A DNA stretch of 64,000 nt from Sipunculus nudus (GCA_026874595.1 CM049308.1:51657624-51721623), one strand, 5' to 3'. Shown: positions 1 to 11,036, numbered from the stretch's first letter. The notes: generated by a model from the letters alone, not told the origin. Made by a program: numbers and translations.

Positions 1-511
1 ATATATGTCAGACAGGGCAGGCTAGACCATTATATCACAAAAGATGGTAAGGATATTGCATGAAGTATTTCATGCTTTACATACAAATTACTCTTTCCCC
101 TAGCCAACTCACGGAGATATTCTTTCCTACAGTCCGTGTAGTCGACTGCAGCCCAAGGAAGGGGAAGGATTAACATGCAGTGGTTAGCGCAACCTTTGAC
201 CTCTATGAAAACCGAGAAGGCTCACTGCTTTTTGTGGTTGTAATAATTCGGCTTGCCGAGGAAGGAGCCCCGGTGATTCAAAACCGCACACATCTGAAAG
301 ACTACATAATTTGGGTGTTACTTAACTAATAAAACATGTATCATTGCGTCATGCCAAAATAATCGGATGTGTCTACATTAGATGCCATGTATTAACTAAG
401 CACACAAGTATACATGCACACGCAAACACAACATATCACACACACATAATTATGTATACAGATGCGCATGATTAGCATAATATATATACACAGAGTTATA
501 GCTATATATAG
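1..511. other. Intergenic, no gene seen
   Basis: No recognisable coding sequence on either strand. A phrase resembling a tRNA A box (GCAGTGGTTAGCGC) lies at about 177-192, but the B-box-like phrase that should pair with it is about 90 bp away, so it is not called as a tRNA or SINE. The end is rich in short CA and TA runs. Confidence 0.5.
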
Positions 512-700
512 TGAACACCTTTTGTCCGGTCTCAGTCCGTCCTGCGGTTGACATGGCACAAATCATCATCACTTGACCTAAAAACGTCTAATTTAATATC
601 CTGGGAGATTCGGGTGAAATTTCTATATGGATGCTTAAAAATAGGGCAGAGTGACCTATATTCTGTGAGCTGTTGGACAAAACGCAACTTACAAAACCCT
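512..700 (+). repeat. Family A repeat, diverged 5' fragment
   Basis: This stretch keeps the order of phrases seen in better family A copies: a GTCCG-rich block, then GGCACAAATC, then GTGACCTATATTCTGTGAGCT. The hairpin end and the 3' half are missing. Identity with the other copies is low, so this is probably an old fragment. Confidence 0.35.
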
Positions 701-1017
701 GAAAATGGACGTTTCATTGTATATTTATCATCTTTTGTCTTTAATTTAAATAAAATTTGGATGATTTGATAAACATGACCTTTCACTACTTGATTAAATA
801 ATAGATCGAAAAGGAGGAAGTAAAAACTAAAAAGCTTTATGTTACGCATTTTGAGAAATACCCCTCAGAAGATAGGGTAATGTGCTGAAATATGTGTCTT
901 ATTAAATGTTCAAAACTTTTTGAAAAAAACTAATTTTATAAGCGGGAAGTGAAGGCAAGTGACAAAATTCATGGAATGATTTGATACACTCACTTTTGCG
1001 TTTGGCTAATTCCTCTT

Positions 1018-1345
1018 TTAGCTGAGCTATTTATACAGCCTATAGCCGTCGTCCTTCCGCCCGCCGGCCGTCCGGGCGTCAGAAAGGCCGAATCGTGACC
1101 GCTGGACCTAGAAATGTGAGGATCCATGCAGGTTAAATAAAAAATCTCCTTGGAAACTGAAATGAAGTCACTGTGACCTATATGCTAAGCTATGGGGCTT
1201 GTTTGTAACCTCAAGAAAAATTAAAATTGATACAAATCTTCCAGTATCTCAATAATTAATGCTTTAAATGCCGTGATTTTTGCTTTAAGTTAGCTTATCG
1301 ATTGTTGGCAGTGTTATACAGGCGCCATCTGTATTTTTATGTATT
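1018..1345 (+). repeat. Family A repeat, 5' fragment
   Basis: It starts with TTTTAGCTGAGC and a CTATAGCCGTCGTCC phrase. It then has the GTCC-rich block, ACCGCTGGACCTAGAA, AAATCTCCTTGGAAACTGAA and GTCACTGTGACCTATAT, in the same order as the copies at 6.1 and 53.8 kb. It stops near a GGCGCCATCTGTATTTTT phrase that corresponds to the GGTGGCGCCACCTGTATTT of other copies. The AGGTCA-bearing 3' half is absent. Confidence 0.65.
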
Positions 1346-1684
1346 ATTTACTGTTTTTCTTTTTGAGACCGTCAATTGACAGCAATCGTGTCAGTTGCTC
1401 AGCTGTGGTTTCATCAAGTGTTCTGAAACCGTCATTGAGGTGTTGTATAGGCGTATCATTATGATACATCACTCGGGTATATTGGACATATCTGTTATCG
1501 ATTATACATGCATTATACATTATTTAGGAAACATTGGCGTATCGATTTACCATGCCTTATCGCTTGAGTACATAATACTTATCTATCAAACGATGCTACG
1601 TCACTGAGGCATTATGGGAGAATCTATTATATTATGATAAGCATTGGTTTATTGTGAACGTTTCTTGAAAACGATGATACGTCA

Positions 1685-2026
1685 TGTACGTGTCTAGATG
1701 TGATGAGGTGTGATTGAACGGTCACTGACGTGTCTGGACTCGATGATTTCTACACACGATTATGTGTTATTGATCTGTCATGGACGTATCTACACACGAT
1801 GATATATGTAATAGTTCTGATAAGGACGTATCTACATACAATTATGTGTTATTGATCTTTCATGGACGTATCTATACATAATGATGTGTTATTGATCTCT
1901 CATGGTCGTATCTACACACAATGATGTGTTATTGATCTGTTATGGTCGTATATACATACGATGATGTGTTATTGATCTGTCATGGACGTATCTACACACG
2001 ATGATGTGTTATTGATCTGTCATGGA
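1685..2026 (+). repeat. 40-bp minisatellite, left half
   Basis: Tandem units of 40 bp beginning CATGGACGTATCTACACACG and ending in a TGTTATTGATCTGT phrase. The units nearest the hAT-like element are almost identical to each other, while those before about 1,800 are degenerate. The array resumes in the same phase at 4,080, so the two halves were one array before the element inserted. Confidence 0.85.
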
Positions 2027-2037
2027 CAGACATGGGG

Positions 2038-2200
2038 TAATAGTAATAAGTAATAGTAATAGTAATAGACTATTACAGCTTTTTCCATGTAATAGTAATA
2101 GTAATAGTAATAGACTCAAAAATTTGAGCTGTAATAGTAATAGTAATAGAAACAGAAGGCAAAGTAATAGAGTAATACATATTACTTTCTATTACTTCCT
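2038..2200 (+). repeat. Left subterminal TAATAG cluster of the hAT-like element
   Basis: Four blocks of (GTAATA)n, separated by short unique spacers, lie immediately inside the left terminal repeat. Two inverted CTATTAC phrases interrupt them. Short repeated motifs inside the ends of hAT elements are known transposase contact sites in other members; that role here is inferred. Confidence 0.75.
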
Positions 2201-3925
2201 GTGAGCCCCTTGATCATGAAGCATATCAGCAAATAATGCTGAACAGATTCAGTTCTTGTCCAGTAATTGCCCAGGATGTGCCTATTGTTGAGACAAGCAT
2301 TGGCCAGCTGCCACATGGCTGGTGACCACTGGTGCTAATTACATAAGAGTACTGGACAGAGCAGGTCACAGCCAAATAAGTTACCTGGCACAATCTGAAC
2401 TTTTGATTGGTAAACCATGGATAAACAGAGGCATGTTTAATGCTAAGAGACAGATAAATAGTGTATTATTATTGTGTATTATTATCTCACATCCATCAAT
2501 CCATGTGCATATTCTGAAATGTACCTTGATTTATTTTCACAAACCACTTTGCATTTTAATCATACAGATTACAATAACACACATTCAAGAAAAATATAAT
2601 ATGGAACCAGACCCAAAATGTTTATGATAAGCTTATGGTGTTTTCACTACCCATAAAGTATTGAAGCCTACAATGCTATATAAACCCATACCAGTACTAA
2701 ATTCACTTAGATAAAGTCATACTGCAAGCACATGTATGATCTAGTTAATTTATATACATATTCTTTTAAAACTATTCTTTTAATACTTGTCTGTTATTTC
2801 ATAGTACCAATTTTGAAGACCTTCATTCAATATCTTAAATTGTTAATTTATATTTTGAAAATTAAATGAACGATTTTTTTCACGATATTAATTTATCTGA
2901 TTATATAATATGAGAATATAAGTAACTGTTAATATTTTATTATTTAATATGTGAAATTTTGATATCAAATAATTAGATCCTGTTATGTACAAAATTTAAA
3001 GTACATGATTGTTTAATACCAAATTTATTGTGAAAGTGATATATAAAATATTTTATTTGTTTTGTAAAATTGATGTAAGTTTAATTCACTCTCTATATTC
3101 CTAAAATAATCCTATGCTGGTTTTGCTGCAATGAAGAAGGGCATGCCTGAAAAATAAAAGCCATGCATGCTAGCATTATTGTAAAGTTTACCAGCTCTCT
3201 GTTCACTCTCAAGATGTGATAAAATAATACACCCGAGAAGATGGGTACTTTTGTCTCCAGTTTAGAATATGTCCAGAATCTTGACATAAACAGTATTTTT
3301 ATTGGATATATTTATAAGGATTGGGAAACAGGACACAGCCCTACATAAATTCCTCTCCTGATACATACATAAAGGACTGAATTGTCAGTTTTGATACTAA
3401 ATAATAATATGCAATAATCATGAATACTATGATTACTTTGAAGACAATTTATAGTTACACTGAAAATCTTAATTTATTAACTAGGAGAAAGAAGATCAAA
3501 TCTAAATGGAAGTATGTACTATAAAATAAATTTATGTGAAATATATATGAAAATAATATAAAATGTACAAGTATGCATATTATTATAAATCAATATTTTA
3601 CGTATGCCAGGTCCTGTACAATGGGTTGCTTTTAAATTACATGTATTCAAGAGTTCATACAATTATCTTATCATTTCGACTTAAAGCGTCCTTATAACCA
3701 GTTGAGTTTTCAAAATATAAAAAAAAATAGTTAGAGAAGCTGAAATAATTAAGATCTCCAGTATCATTAGGCTTCTTGTAAATGACAGACACGGTATAAG
3801 AAAATTGTGTAGGTTATAAGTGGATGATATAGGTGCTTGTTATATTATTTAAAAATGATTGTAGTGCTAGTTTATAGCACTCATGGCTGCACAAGGTCTA
3901 GAATCCACTCATCATTTTAAGAAAT

Positions 3926-4066
3926 AGTAATAGTAATAGTAATAGATACCCAAGTAATAGTAATAGTAATAGTAATAGAAGATAAACTGTGGTAATAGTA
4001 ATAGTAATAGTAATATCAGAAATTGAAAGTAATAGTAATAGTAATAGTAATAGAACATCTGTAATA
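3926..4066 (+). repeat. Right subterminal TAATAG cluster of the hAT-like element
   Basis: Four blocks of (GTAATA)n with short spacers lie just inside the right terminal repeat. They run in the same orientation as the left cluster and are not mirrored, which is unusual for subterminal repeats of an inverted-repeat element. Confidence 0.75.
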
Positions 4067-4079
4067 GACCCCATGTCTG

Positions 4080-4385
4080 GTCATGGACGTATCTACACAC
4101 AAATATGTGTTACTGATCTGTTATGGTCGTATCTATACAAGATGATGTGTTATTGATTTTTAATGGACATATCTACACACGGTGATGTGTTATTGATCTG
4201 TCATGGACGTATCTGCACACAATAATATGCTATTGAACTGTCATGGACGTATCTACACTCGATGATGTGTTATTGATCTGTTATGGACGTATCTACACAC
4301 GATGATGTGTTATTGATTTTTCATGGACGTATCTACACACGATGATGTGTTATTAATCTGTCATGGACGTATCCATTTACACTGA
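4080..4385 (+). repeat. 40-bp minisatellite, right half
   Basis: Continuation of the 40-bp array after the hAT-like element: about seven to eight units beginning CATGGACGTATCTACACAC, fading into unrelated sequence after 4,385. The first eight bases are the right copy of the target duplication. Confidence 0.85.
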
Positions 4386-5195
4386 TACGCTAATCCATGA
4401 CGCATTATGAAAGTTAATGTAAACAAAGTATAAAAATGGATAAATATTATTCCTGATCACTTTGGTACCATGTGCAAGAAATTTCTAGGAAATCCAAAAG
4501 TCCGAGGTTGTAATTTTGAAATACGCATCCAGATTACGAGGACATTTATTTAAACTTTTTGACATAATAAAAATCAGCACCAAATTATAATAAGAATAAC
4601 AATCATGATCTTATGTTTATTATGAATACATGTGCATGTTTTTTATTCGAGTACATTCATTGTTATTTATATTTGTGGAGACTGAAGACTGCATATATTA
4701 CAATTTGATGCAGATATACACAGACAGGGGTCGGGGTGTTGTTACAGTTAGCCTGCCAACTTGCGTGTGATGTTAATTCAACTCTCATATTGCTAAGCAC
4801 AGAAAAAAATACATGATTCATTAAAACCAAATGTATATATGTCACCCAGACCTCCAACTGCGTGTGTGTTCCGTTTCTAGAGATTTCACCGAAAGAACCA
4901 TTAATTACGTAACGGTTGAGTCACCACGAACGACGCCAGCCGCCGTATACAATACAAACGCCTGAAAGCTGCAAAAACACCTTGGCGGGAATATCGTATT
5001 GTTCGGCTCTGTTTGATTCATTTGTTCACGTGTGTTTCCACAACAGTGTATTTTTAGCATGCATACATAAAGTTAAAGATTTATATTGTACACGACAAAT
5101 GCATGAGGTCGGCAACAACTGATTTTTTGTGTATTGCATTTTGAACACCAAACACACATGAACTAGGCACGACTTATGAATAACAAAAAATTATA
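4386..5195. other. Unassigned intergenic DNA
   Basis: No repeat family or gene recognised. A segment around 4,880-5,120 is somewhat richer in G+C but carries no convincing coding frame or splice signals. Confidence 0.4.
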
Positions 5196-5198
5196 TAA

Positions 5199-5257
<59 letters not shown>

Positions 5258-5494
5258 AATGGCGATTTTAAACACTGCACAATTTGCACTGCCTAAACCT
5301 CAAAACAATTAATCACTTTTTATCTGAACGATTTAGTTCACCTCACGGACGGAAACCTGCAGAATATGTGTTTTTTACAGTTATTTAAATCCTATATAAG
5401 GATTTTATACAATAAGAAAATCTGTACATATGTCAAATAATCTGTTGTACTGTGCAAAGAATTATCAAGGAAGGAGATCAAACTGTACACGTTA

Positions 5495-5541
<47 letters not shown>

Positions 5542-5568
5542 AATAAAAATAAGAGGCCGATATATATT

Positions 5569-5626
<58 letters not shown>

Positions 5627-5837
5627 CAATACAATTGCTTCTCATGTGCAAAATTTAATTGATTAAATAATTAAATAGTGATATGAATGTTAATCTTTAT
5701 ATTACAAGTACGAAATGTATTTACGTAAATGTTTTCTGCATGGACATAATTATGTCAAATGCAACGATTCTTAATCGAAAAGTTTGAAGTTTCGTATACT
5801 GTTAAAAAATGCATGTCTCATTTAGGGCATGCCTTAG

Positions 5838-5903
<66 letters not shown>

Positions 5904-5938
5904 TTATATATTTATATATATATATATATATATATATA
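5196..5938. repeat. Cluster of four (TA)n microsatellites
   Basis: Nearly pure (TA)n at 5200-5254, 5496-5538, 5561-5624 and 5838-5938, the last interrupted by TTTA steps. Open frames crossing these runs encode only Ile-Tyr alternation and are artefacts. Confidence 0.95.
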
Positions 5939-6119
5939 CATTCTATAAATATCCATAAAGTGACTGCCAAAATCTTACAATCAACGCATGTCACGCTTTA
6001 CAAAATGTGTTATATTTGGGTATGGGAAAATTTAAGAGGTCATATATGTATATATACCCTCCAAATTATGTCCATGTGGTAATACTGCAAGTGGGAACCT
6101 TAAATTTCATTCGTATTGT

Positions 6120-7408
6120 TTTTAGCTCAGCTGACTCTAAGTCATCTTAGGTATAGGTATATATGCATGGCGCTTTGTCCGTCGTCCGTCCGGGCGAATG
6201 GCACGAATCGTAACCGCTGAACCTAGAAGCCTGTAACTAAAAGCCTAGGTAGGTCCATAAAAAATCTCCTTGGATACCTGAAATTAGGTCACTGCGACCT
6301 ATATCCTCAGAGCTATGGAGCTTGTTAGTACCCCCAGAATAATAAAAAAATTGATACAGAACCTCAAATATCTTGATAATTAATGCATGGATTGTCATGA
6401 TTTTTGTCTTGAATATTGACCAGTTTTGTCAGTTCCGGAAAAGTGGTGGAGCCACCTGAATATTTTTCTATTTTTTTTAACTATAAAATGACAACAATCA
6501 TGTCGGTTTCTAAGCTGTGATTCCATCTATGGTGTGTTTATCGATCACAAGTGGATGCCCTATAGTAATCACCCTGTCTGTCTGTCTTTTCGTCTGTCTG
6601 TCTGTATCCACACAAATTTGTTTCCAGATGATAACTCCAGGTTTGATTGATTTATGGATTTCAAACACGACTTACAAATGGCCCACCACTAAAGAAAGAG
6701 CATGTATGATTTTTGGGTCATAAGGTCAAAGGTCAAGGTCACAAGACTAACACATTTAAAAAAAAAAAATTGGCTGCATTTAAAGCCAAGCTTTTCATCC
6801 CAAACTTTCCATCTTGCACATTTATCTGACTTGCCATGATGGGGAGAACATAAATGAATTTCCGGTCTCAAGATCGAGTCCACAGGGTCCATCTGTTCAC
6901 AAATTAGTTTCCAGATGAAAACTCCAGTTTAGTTTAACATATTGCTCTCAAACTTAATTTATATATGGCTCACAACTAAAGTAAGAACAGTGTCGATATA
7001 AGTGTCCAAAGGTCAAAGGTCAAGGTCATATGACCCATTTCTTTTAAAGGAATGTGTATGCATTTCAAGCCAAACTTTTCATCACAAAACTTCCATCTTC
7101 AAGATATAACTCACCTGCCGATACGGGAAGATTCTTTTCGATTTGGGGTCATAGGGTCAAAGGTCAAGGTCACAGGACCCATTCATTCACAAATTAGTTA
7201 ATGGATGATAATTCTGCTTTGGCTAGATAAATTGGCTTCAAACTTGATCTATTAATGACCCACCACTTAAGTAAGAAACATTTTGATTTTCAGAGTCCAG
7301 AGGTCAAAGGTGAAGGTCACAGGACCGTCATTCTGAAAAATTTCTTCAAAATATCCTTATAGACAAATACAGCTGAGCGTTGAGACCCATGGGTCCTTAG
7401 TTTTCTAT
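6120..7408 (+). repeat. Family A dispersed repeat, complete copy
   Basis: The 5' end is TTAGCTCAGCTGACTCTAAG, an imperfect hairpin, followed by a GTCCGTCGTCCGTCC block and ACCGCTGAACCTAGAAG. The middle holds GGTGGAGCCACCTG. The 3' third consists of about five units of roughly 144 bp, each ending in AGGTCA-type triplets (6722-6741, a degenerate one near 6876, 7010-7028, 7154-7172 and 7301-7319). The 3' end is CAGCTGAGCGTTGAGACCCA followed by TGGGTCC. The same two ends in the same order occur in copies at 37.6-39.7 and 53.8-55.1 kb, which defines a discrete element. It has no coding capacity. Its class is unknown; the 3' hairpin recalls a Helitron, but I see no canonical CTRR terminus. Confidence 0.75.
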
Positions 7409-8017
7409 GTATGCTTTATTTTGTATATATTTACACAATTTTCATCCATGAATACATAGTACTAATCGAAAAAATAATAAAAATAAAACCCGTCATATTG
7501 TCCTTCTGGAGAATGTCAAGGAACAATTTGGTGTTGTCCCTTTCCCATTTAATCTTATTAAAAATTTTATAATACAAAAAAAAACGCCATAACGAAAACA
7601 ATATGTAAGGATATATGCATGCATGCATTTTCATCGTACAGAGAAATGGAACATAAATACACAAAAAAGTCGGTTCACTGCCGATAGGATGTATATAAAT
7701 AGGGAAATGTAAATAGAAGGATAGGTATAAAATTATACAGATATTAACTATAAAAGAGTTGATAAATGCAAACTCATGCATGAATATAAATGATATTTTT
7801 TTTACATGTAAAAAGACCTTATATACCAGGGAGAGTTTCCGTTTTAGTCAGTTATGCAGCAATTCTCCATATAAGATCTCCTACCTATATATATGGTCTG
7901 TATTTCTTTTCATTGCAATGATATATGTGTGCTAGATTATTTGATGAACTTGTGATTTACCATGATTAATATCGCTGCACAGTCATAATCAATAGCTTAT
8001 GTAAAAAAAACACTTTC
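7409..8017. other. Unassigned AT-rich DNA
   Basis: No gene or repeat family recognised. The minus-strand open frame at 7431-7781 is rich in Ile, Phe and Tyr because the DNA is AT-rich, and resembles no family I know. Confidence 0.4.
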
Positions 8018-8142
8018 CATATGATGGTCAATCATGAACATGCATACAGCAAAGTCCATATGATTGTCAATAATAAACATGCAGATATACAACATAGTCC
8101 ATGTGATGGTCAATAATAAACAGGTATATACAGCACAATTCC
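8018..8142 (+). repeat. Short tandem repeat, three units of 39-43 bp
   Basis: Three units begin at 8018, 8057 and 8100 with CATATGATGGTCAATAATAA-type sequence and end in TACAGCA. Unit length is close to that of the larger minisatellites in the window, but the sequence is unrelated. Confidence 0.7.
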
Positions 8143-8306
8143 TCTGCAGGTTTATAATGTCCGTCTATATAACATAAAAATAGTTTTATATATTTAATTT
8201 GTTCCTATTGCTTATCAGAAACCAGGTCCATACTCCCGTGCTTAACCCCTCGTGACAGTTGTCAGCATTATCACAATGTCACGGTGTCACGCCTGCCCTT
8301 GGTCGG

Positions 8307-8339
8307 TTAAATATATATACACAGTTCGCTATAGTCAGT
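8307..8339 (+). promoter_or_regulatory. Possible TATA plus initiator core promoter
   Basis: TTAAATATATATAC (from 8307) lies about 25-30 bp upstream of a TCAGT initiator-like pentamer (8335-8339), the usual spacing for an animal TATA promoter. TA-rich words are common in this window, so chance is a serious alternative. Confidence 0.2.
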
Positions 8340-8397
8340 GGAGAGATTTGCTAGGGGGCGGGTTGTTGAAGCTTCAGTAGACTAACTGCAAACAAGC

Positions 8398-8491
8398 ATG
8401 GACTGTCGTTTAAACGTTAATGAGTTTACTCGGTTCCTCACTATTCAAGAAGCTCCAGCGCACTATTTGCTCGCCACTCTCATCGTAAAAG
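8398..8491 (+). CDS. Possible short first coding exon, unrecognised
   Basis: An ATG in strong context (A at -3, G at +4) lies about 60 bp downstream of the TATA/initiator pair. The frame stays open for 31 codons to AAAG/GTTAGG, a plausible splice donor at 8492; without splicing it stops two codons later. Encoded start MDCRLNVNEFTRFL; no signal peptide and no recognised motif. The support is the order TATA, initiator, ATG, donor, not any similarity. It may be chance. Confidence 0.15.
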
Positions 8492-8870
8492 GTTAGGTAA
8501 TAGTCGCACCTGTTTGATAAAGTGTCTCAGTGACAACCGTCGTCAGTCACGTCCGTAAAGTAAGCAAACGGGATTCAGTTACTAATAAAAACCCTGTCAT
8601 CTTCTCTTGATGGTTGTAAGATCCCGTAAGATTCCAAGCGGCGATGAGAAGATGATGATGAAATCTGTTAAATAGCCTGCTAATGAAAAATAAGCGCTCG
8701 CCGTTGAGGCGGCTCTCTTTAGCTGGCCGAGCTGGTTTGAACGTTGCCCGTTGGGAACAGGAGCGTTTATTTAATGCACGTAATGAATGCCATAATCTCT
8801 TGAATGGACATACGTGTACTTTGTAGTACTCTTTCCCACGATTCACCCGGCTGCATGAATCGAAATGTCG

Positions 8871-10002
8871 TAGACGAGTGTAAATATACTCATTATGACA
8901 GTTTACATTATATGAGCACGAGAACGTTAATCAACAAACATGGTTGGTTATATTCCGGGAACTGTTGTATGTAATATAAGTAGATTGAAAACAGTTCTAC
9001 GTTTTACTTTAAGTAACACATTACTGTAAAAACAATGTATATTATATATTGTTTATACATAAACCCACTATATTGTCAGTGCATAAATGGCATTCAGATA
9101 TATCTTAGTTTCTAGACTAAAATCAAGATTAAGATATAAAAATAGATATTAATATATAAATTTATTGTCACGTTTAGTCACATTCAATTTCTAGAATAAA
9201 AGTTTTCATCTTGCTATCGAATGTAAAAGTAAAAAGGCATGTCTCTGAGAGGGATTAATTAATTTCTAAGTTACTTATAACAGTTTGCGTGATTGCCGTC
9301 TGTGTGAGAAACCTATCACCCTCACTATATATACGTAATTTTTTCTTGAATGATTTTTTATTCAACCAAGGTAAGTTGGTATGGTGATATTAGACTTAGC
9401 CAATTTCTCCGCGATTTTTTATAAGGCCATATATATACCTTATATTAAATCATCTTTTCCTTATTCAAGAGCTATCTGTCTTAATAATTCGAAAGTCTTC
9501 CAACAGGTGGCATGCAGCATGGTGAGTGGAAAAAATCCAAGAGGTAAAAATCTTTGAGGTGGAAAATACCAGGGGTAAATATATCGAGATATAAAATCTC
9601 AGAATGCCTATATGTTTATGGCTTGTTTATTAAGCAGTAAGTGCATGACTACAGGGGACCAGGCCTAATTAAAAACCCTTTGTTTTACACTCATGTTTGT
9701 GCATGTAGGGGTAATGTGGCGACTGCATGCTTGGCTCGCAATTATTAATAGATATTTTAAGAAAAAACTAAACTTGAAGACCATGCAGCAAATAAAAAAA
9801 TATTTATTACAATAAAACTTGTAATGATATAAAATAAAATTTGTCATTTACAACAGGTGTAATTTTAATAAAAAAAAAAGAAAAAAAAAGATGACAAATC
9901 ATAATTAAAGAAACCTGAATGTACATATTTAAGCCTCCCCCTGTATTTAGGGAAGAAGACTTTTAGGGTTGATAAGTTTATTTCTATATTCTATATCCTA
10001 AA
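8871..10002. other. Unassigned AT-rich DNA
   Basis: No gene recognised. A good donor-like AAGGTAAGT at 9369-9377 has no convincing exon upstream. There is an A-rich tract near 9,869-9,890. Confidence 0.4.
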
Positions 10003-10045
10003 CAAGGGACCCAAGGGTCACTGTGCTCAGCTAAAGTTGACATGA
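10003..10045 (-). repeat. Family A repeat, 3' terminus
   Basis: Read on the minus strand this is GCTGAGCACAGTGACCCTTG followed by GGTCCCTTGTTT. It matches the 3' ends of the copies at 7.4, 37.55 and 55.09 kb. With the minus-strand 5' end at 12.5 kb it may bound one 2.5-kb element into which the Harbinger-like MITE inserted. Confidence 0.6.
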
Positions 10046-10228
10046 AGTTCAAAGTCTAAAACAATATCAAATGGAGGAACAGGTTGCAAATAATATTTTG
10101 TGATCTGACCATATGATTCCTAATGTTTTGATTGAAGCATGTATAGGAAGTTTGTGAATATAAGATCTATACTATTACAATGCTCATTGGTTGGCATTTT
10201 GATAAGCTGTTGACAATTCAGGAGTTTA

Positions 10229-10737
10229 AGGGGCCTTTACACAGAATAGCGGCCTTTGTGCCTCCCGTGTGCGACCGCAAAATTTACTAGGTCGTCGTAG
10301 GAGGCTCAAAGAAGGCAGAATGGTTGCCCAGGTCGTACAAAGGTGGCACACAGGAGTTTCAGACATCGCCAGGGACGCCATGGTCGCCGTGATTTTTTGA
10401 ACATGTTCAAAACAGTCGCACAAAGGTCGCCGAGGATGTGGGTTGCTCAAAGGTGGCTCAAAGGAGGCAGAGGGAAGGCACAAGCATTGTTGTGGTTGTA
10501 GAATGAAGGCAGAGTGGTCGCGTTGGTTGCACAGGGGAAACAGAGGGAAGGCAGGCATAAAAATGCTCTTATGCTGCATTTTAGGAGGTTCAAGGGAGGC
10601 ACAAGTATTGCTGAAACGGTTATGGAGCAGTTACACAGAAACAGGATTTTCTGGGGTTAGGCGACCATTGAGCGTCCTGGTAATGTTTTGGTCGCTCAAA
10701 GGTGGCACAAAGGTGGCAGCCCTGTGTAAAGGGGCCT
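10229..10737. mobile_element. PIF/Harbinger-like MITE
   Basis: A 509-bp element starts AGGGGCCTTTACACAG and ends CTGTGTAAAGGGGCCT. The two ends are inverted repeats except that the outer GGGGCC has not switched strand. TTA flanks it on both sides (10226-10228 and 10738-10740), the 3-bp target duplication typical of PIF/Harbinger. The inverted homology continues inward with CCTTTGTGCC and GAGCGACC phrases. The interior is G+C-rich and made of degenerate GGTGGCACAAAGGTGGC and GCTCAAAGGAGGCAGAGGG modules on both strands, which accounts for the two overlapping open frames (10226-10579 on - and 10443-10757 on +). No transposase is encoded. Confidence 0.72.
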
Positions 10738-11036
10738 TTACACATTTGTTCAGTTAGATCCTATTTGTTTTATTAAACCAGTTTTTTTCTTCAATTTTAT
10801 AAAATGTGAACAGTTGCAATAAAGTTCTAAGACCACCGGTGGAAGGACTTGATAGTGGGTGCGGTTGGGGGGGGGGGTATTACAAATGGAAGTTACAACA
10901 CCTCTATACCTTTTTATATATTTTCTTTATTTAATAAATGTTATGCAGTTGTAATAAAAGTATTGTCACCAGTGCTCAGGTGGAAGGACTCATTGACCGA
11001 GGAGAGGGGGGGAGGTGGTAGGTGTTACAACATCTT

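Larger units (their letters stand above)
2027..4079. mobile_element. Non-autonomous hAT-like transposon
   Basis: Seen directly: the element starts CAGACATGGGGT (2027-2038) and ends with its exact reverse complement ACCCCATGTCTG (4068-4079). It is flanked on both sides by GTCATGGA (2019-2026 and 4080-4087), a perfect 8-bp target duplication taken from the minisatellite unit. An 8-bp duplication with inverted repeats starting CAG is characteristic of the hAT superfamily. The 2,053-bp interior is AT-rich and has no recognisable BED finger or transposase catalytic region; the longest open segments (2322-2627 on + and 3093-3287 on -) match nothing I know. It is therefore probably mobilised in trans. 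Hexanucleotide repeat clusters lie just inside both ends. The perfect target duplication and clean ends suggest a fairly recent insertion. Confidence 0.82.
8225..8870. other. Single-copy block, candidate conserved or exonic DNA
   Basis: Base composition is clearly less AT-rich than the flanks, with no tandem repeats. Motif-like phrases include GTCACGGTGTCACGCCTG near 8,278, CACCTGTTTGATAAAG near 8,507 and TTTATTTAATGCACGTAATG near 8,766. It also contains the possible core promoter and short open segment listed separately. No protein family is recognised on either strand. Confidence 0.35.

Noticed and set aside
175-292. tRNA-like A box and B-box-like phrase
   Set aside because: The two boxes are about 90 bp apart, too far for a tRNA or a typical tRNA-derived SINE head, and no arms pair.
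2322-2627. 101-codon frame inside the hAT-like element as a transposase
   Set aside because: No BED finger, RNase H-like core or dimerisation motif is recognisable, and the second half is AT-rich and hydrophobic.
5759-6082. 107-codon frame across a (TA)n run
   Set aside because: Mostly Ile-Tyr alternation from the microsatellite. The same applies to frames at 24955-25281, 33527-33814, 47872-48141, 62761-63042 and 63384-63701.
9360-9380. Strong splice donor AAGGTAAGT
   Set aside because: No open, coding-like segment or acceptor lies upstream. The preceding TTGAAT ... ATTCAA is a simple hairpin in AT-rich DNA.
10226-10757. Two overlapping frames of 117 and 104 codons on opposite strands
   Set aside because: Both lie in the G+C-rich interior of the Harbinger-like MITE and reflect its repeated modules, not a gene.
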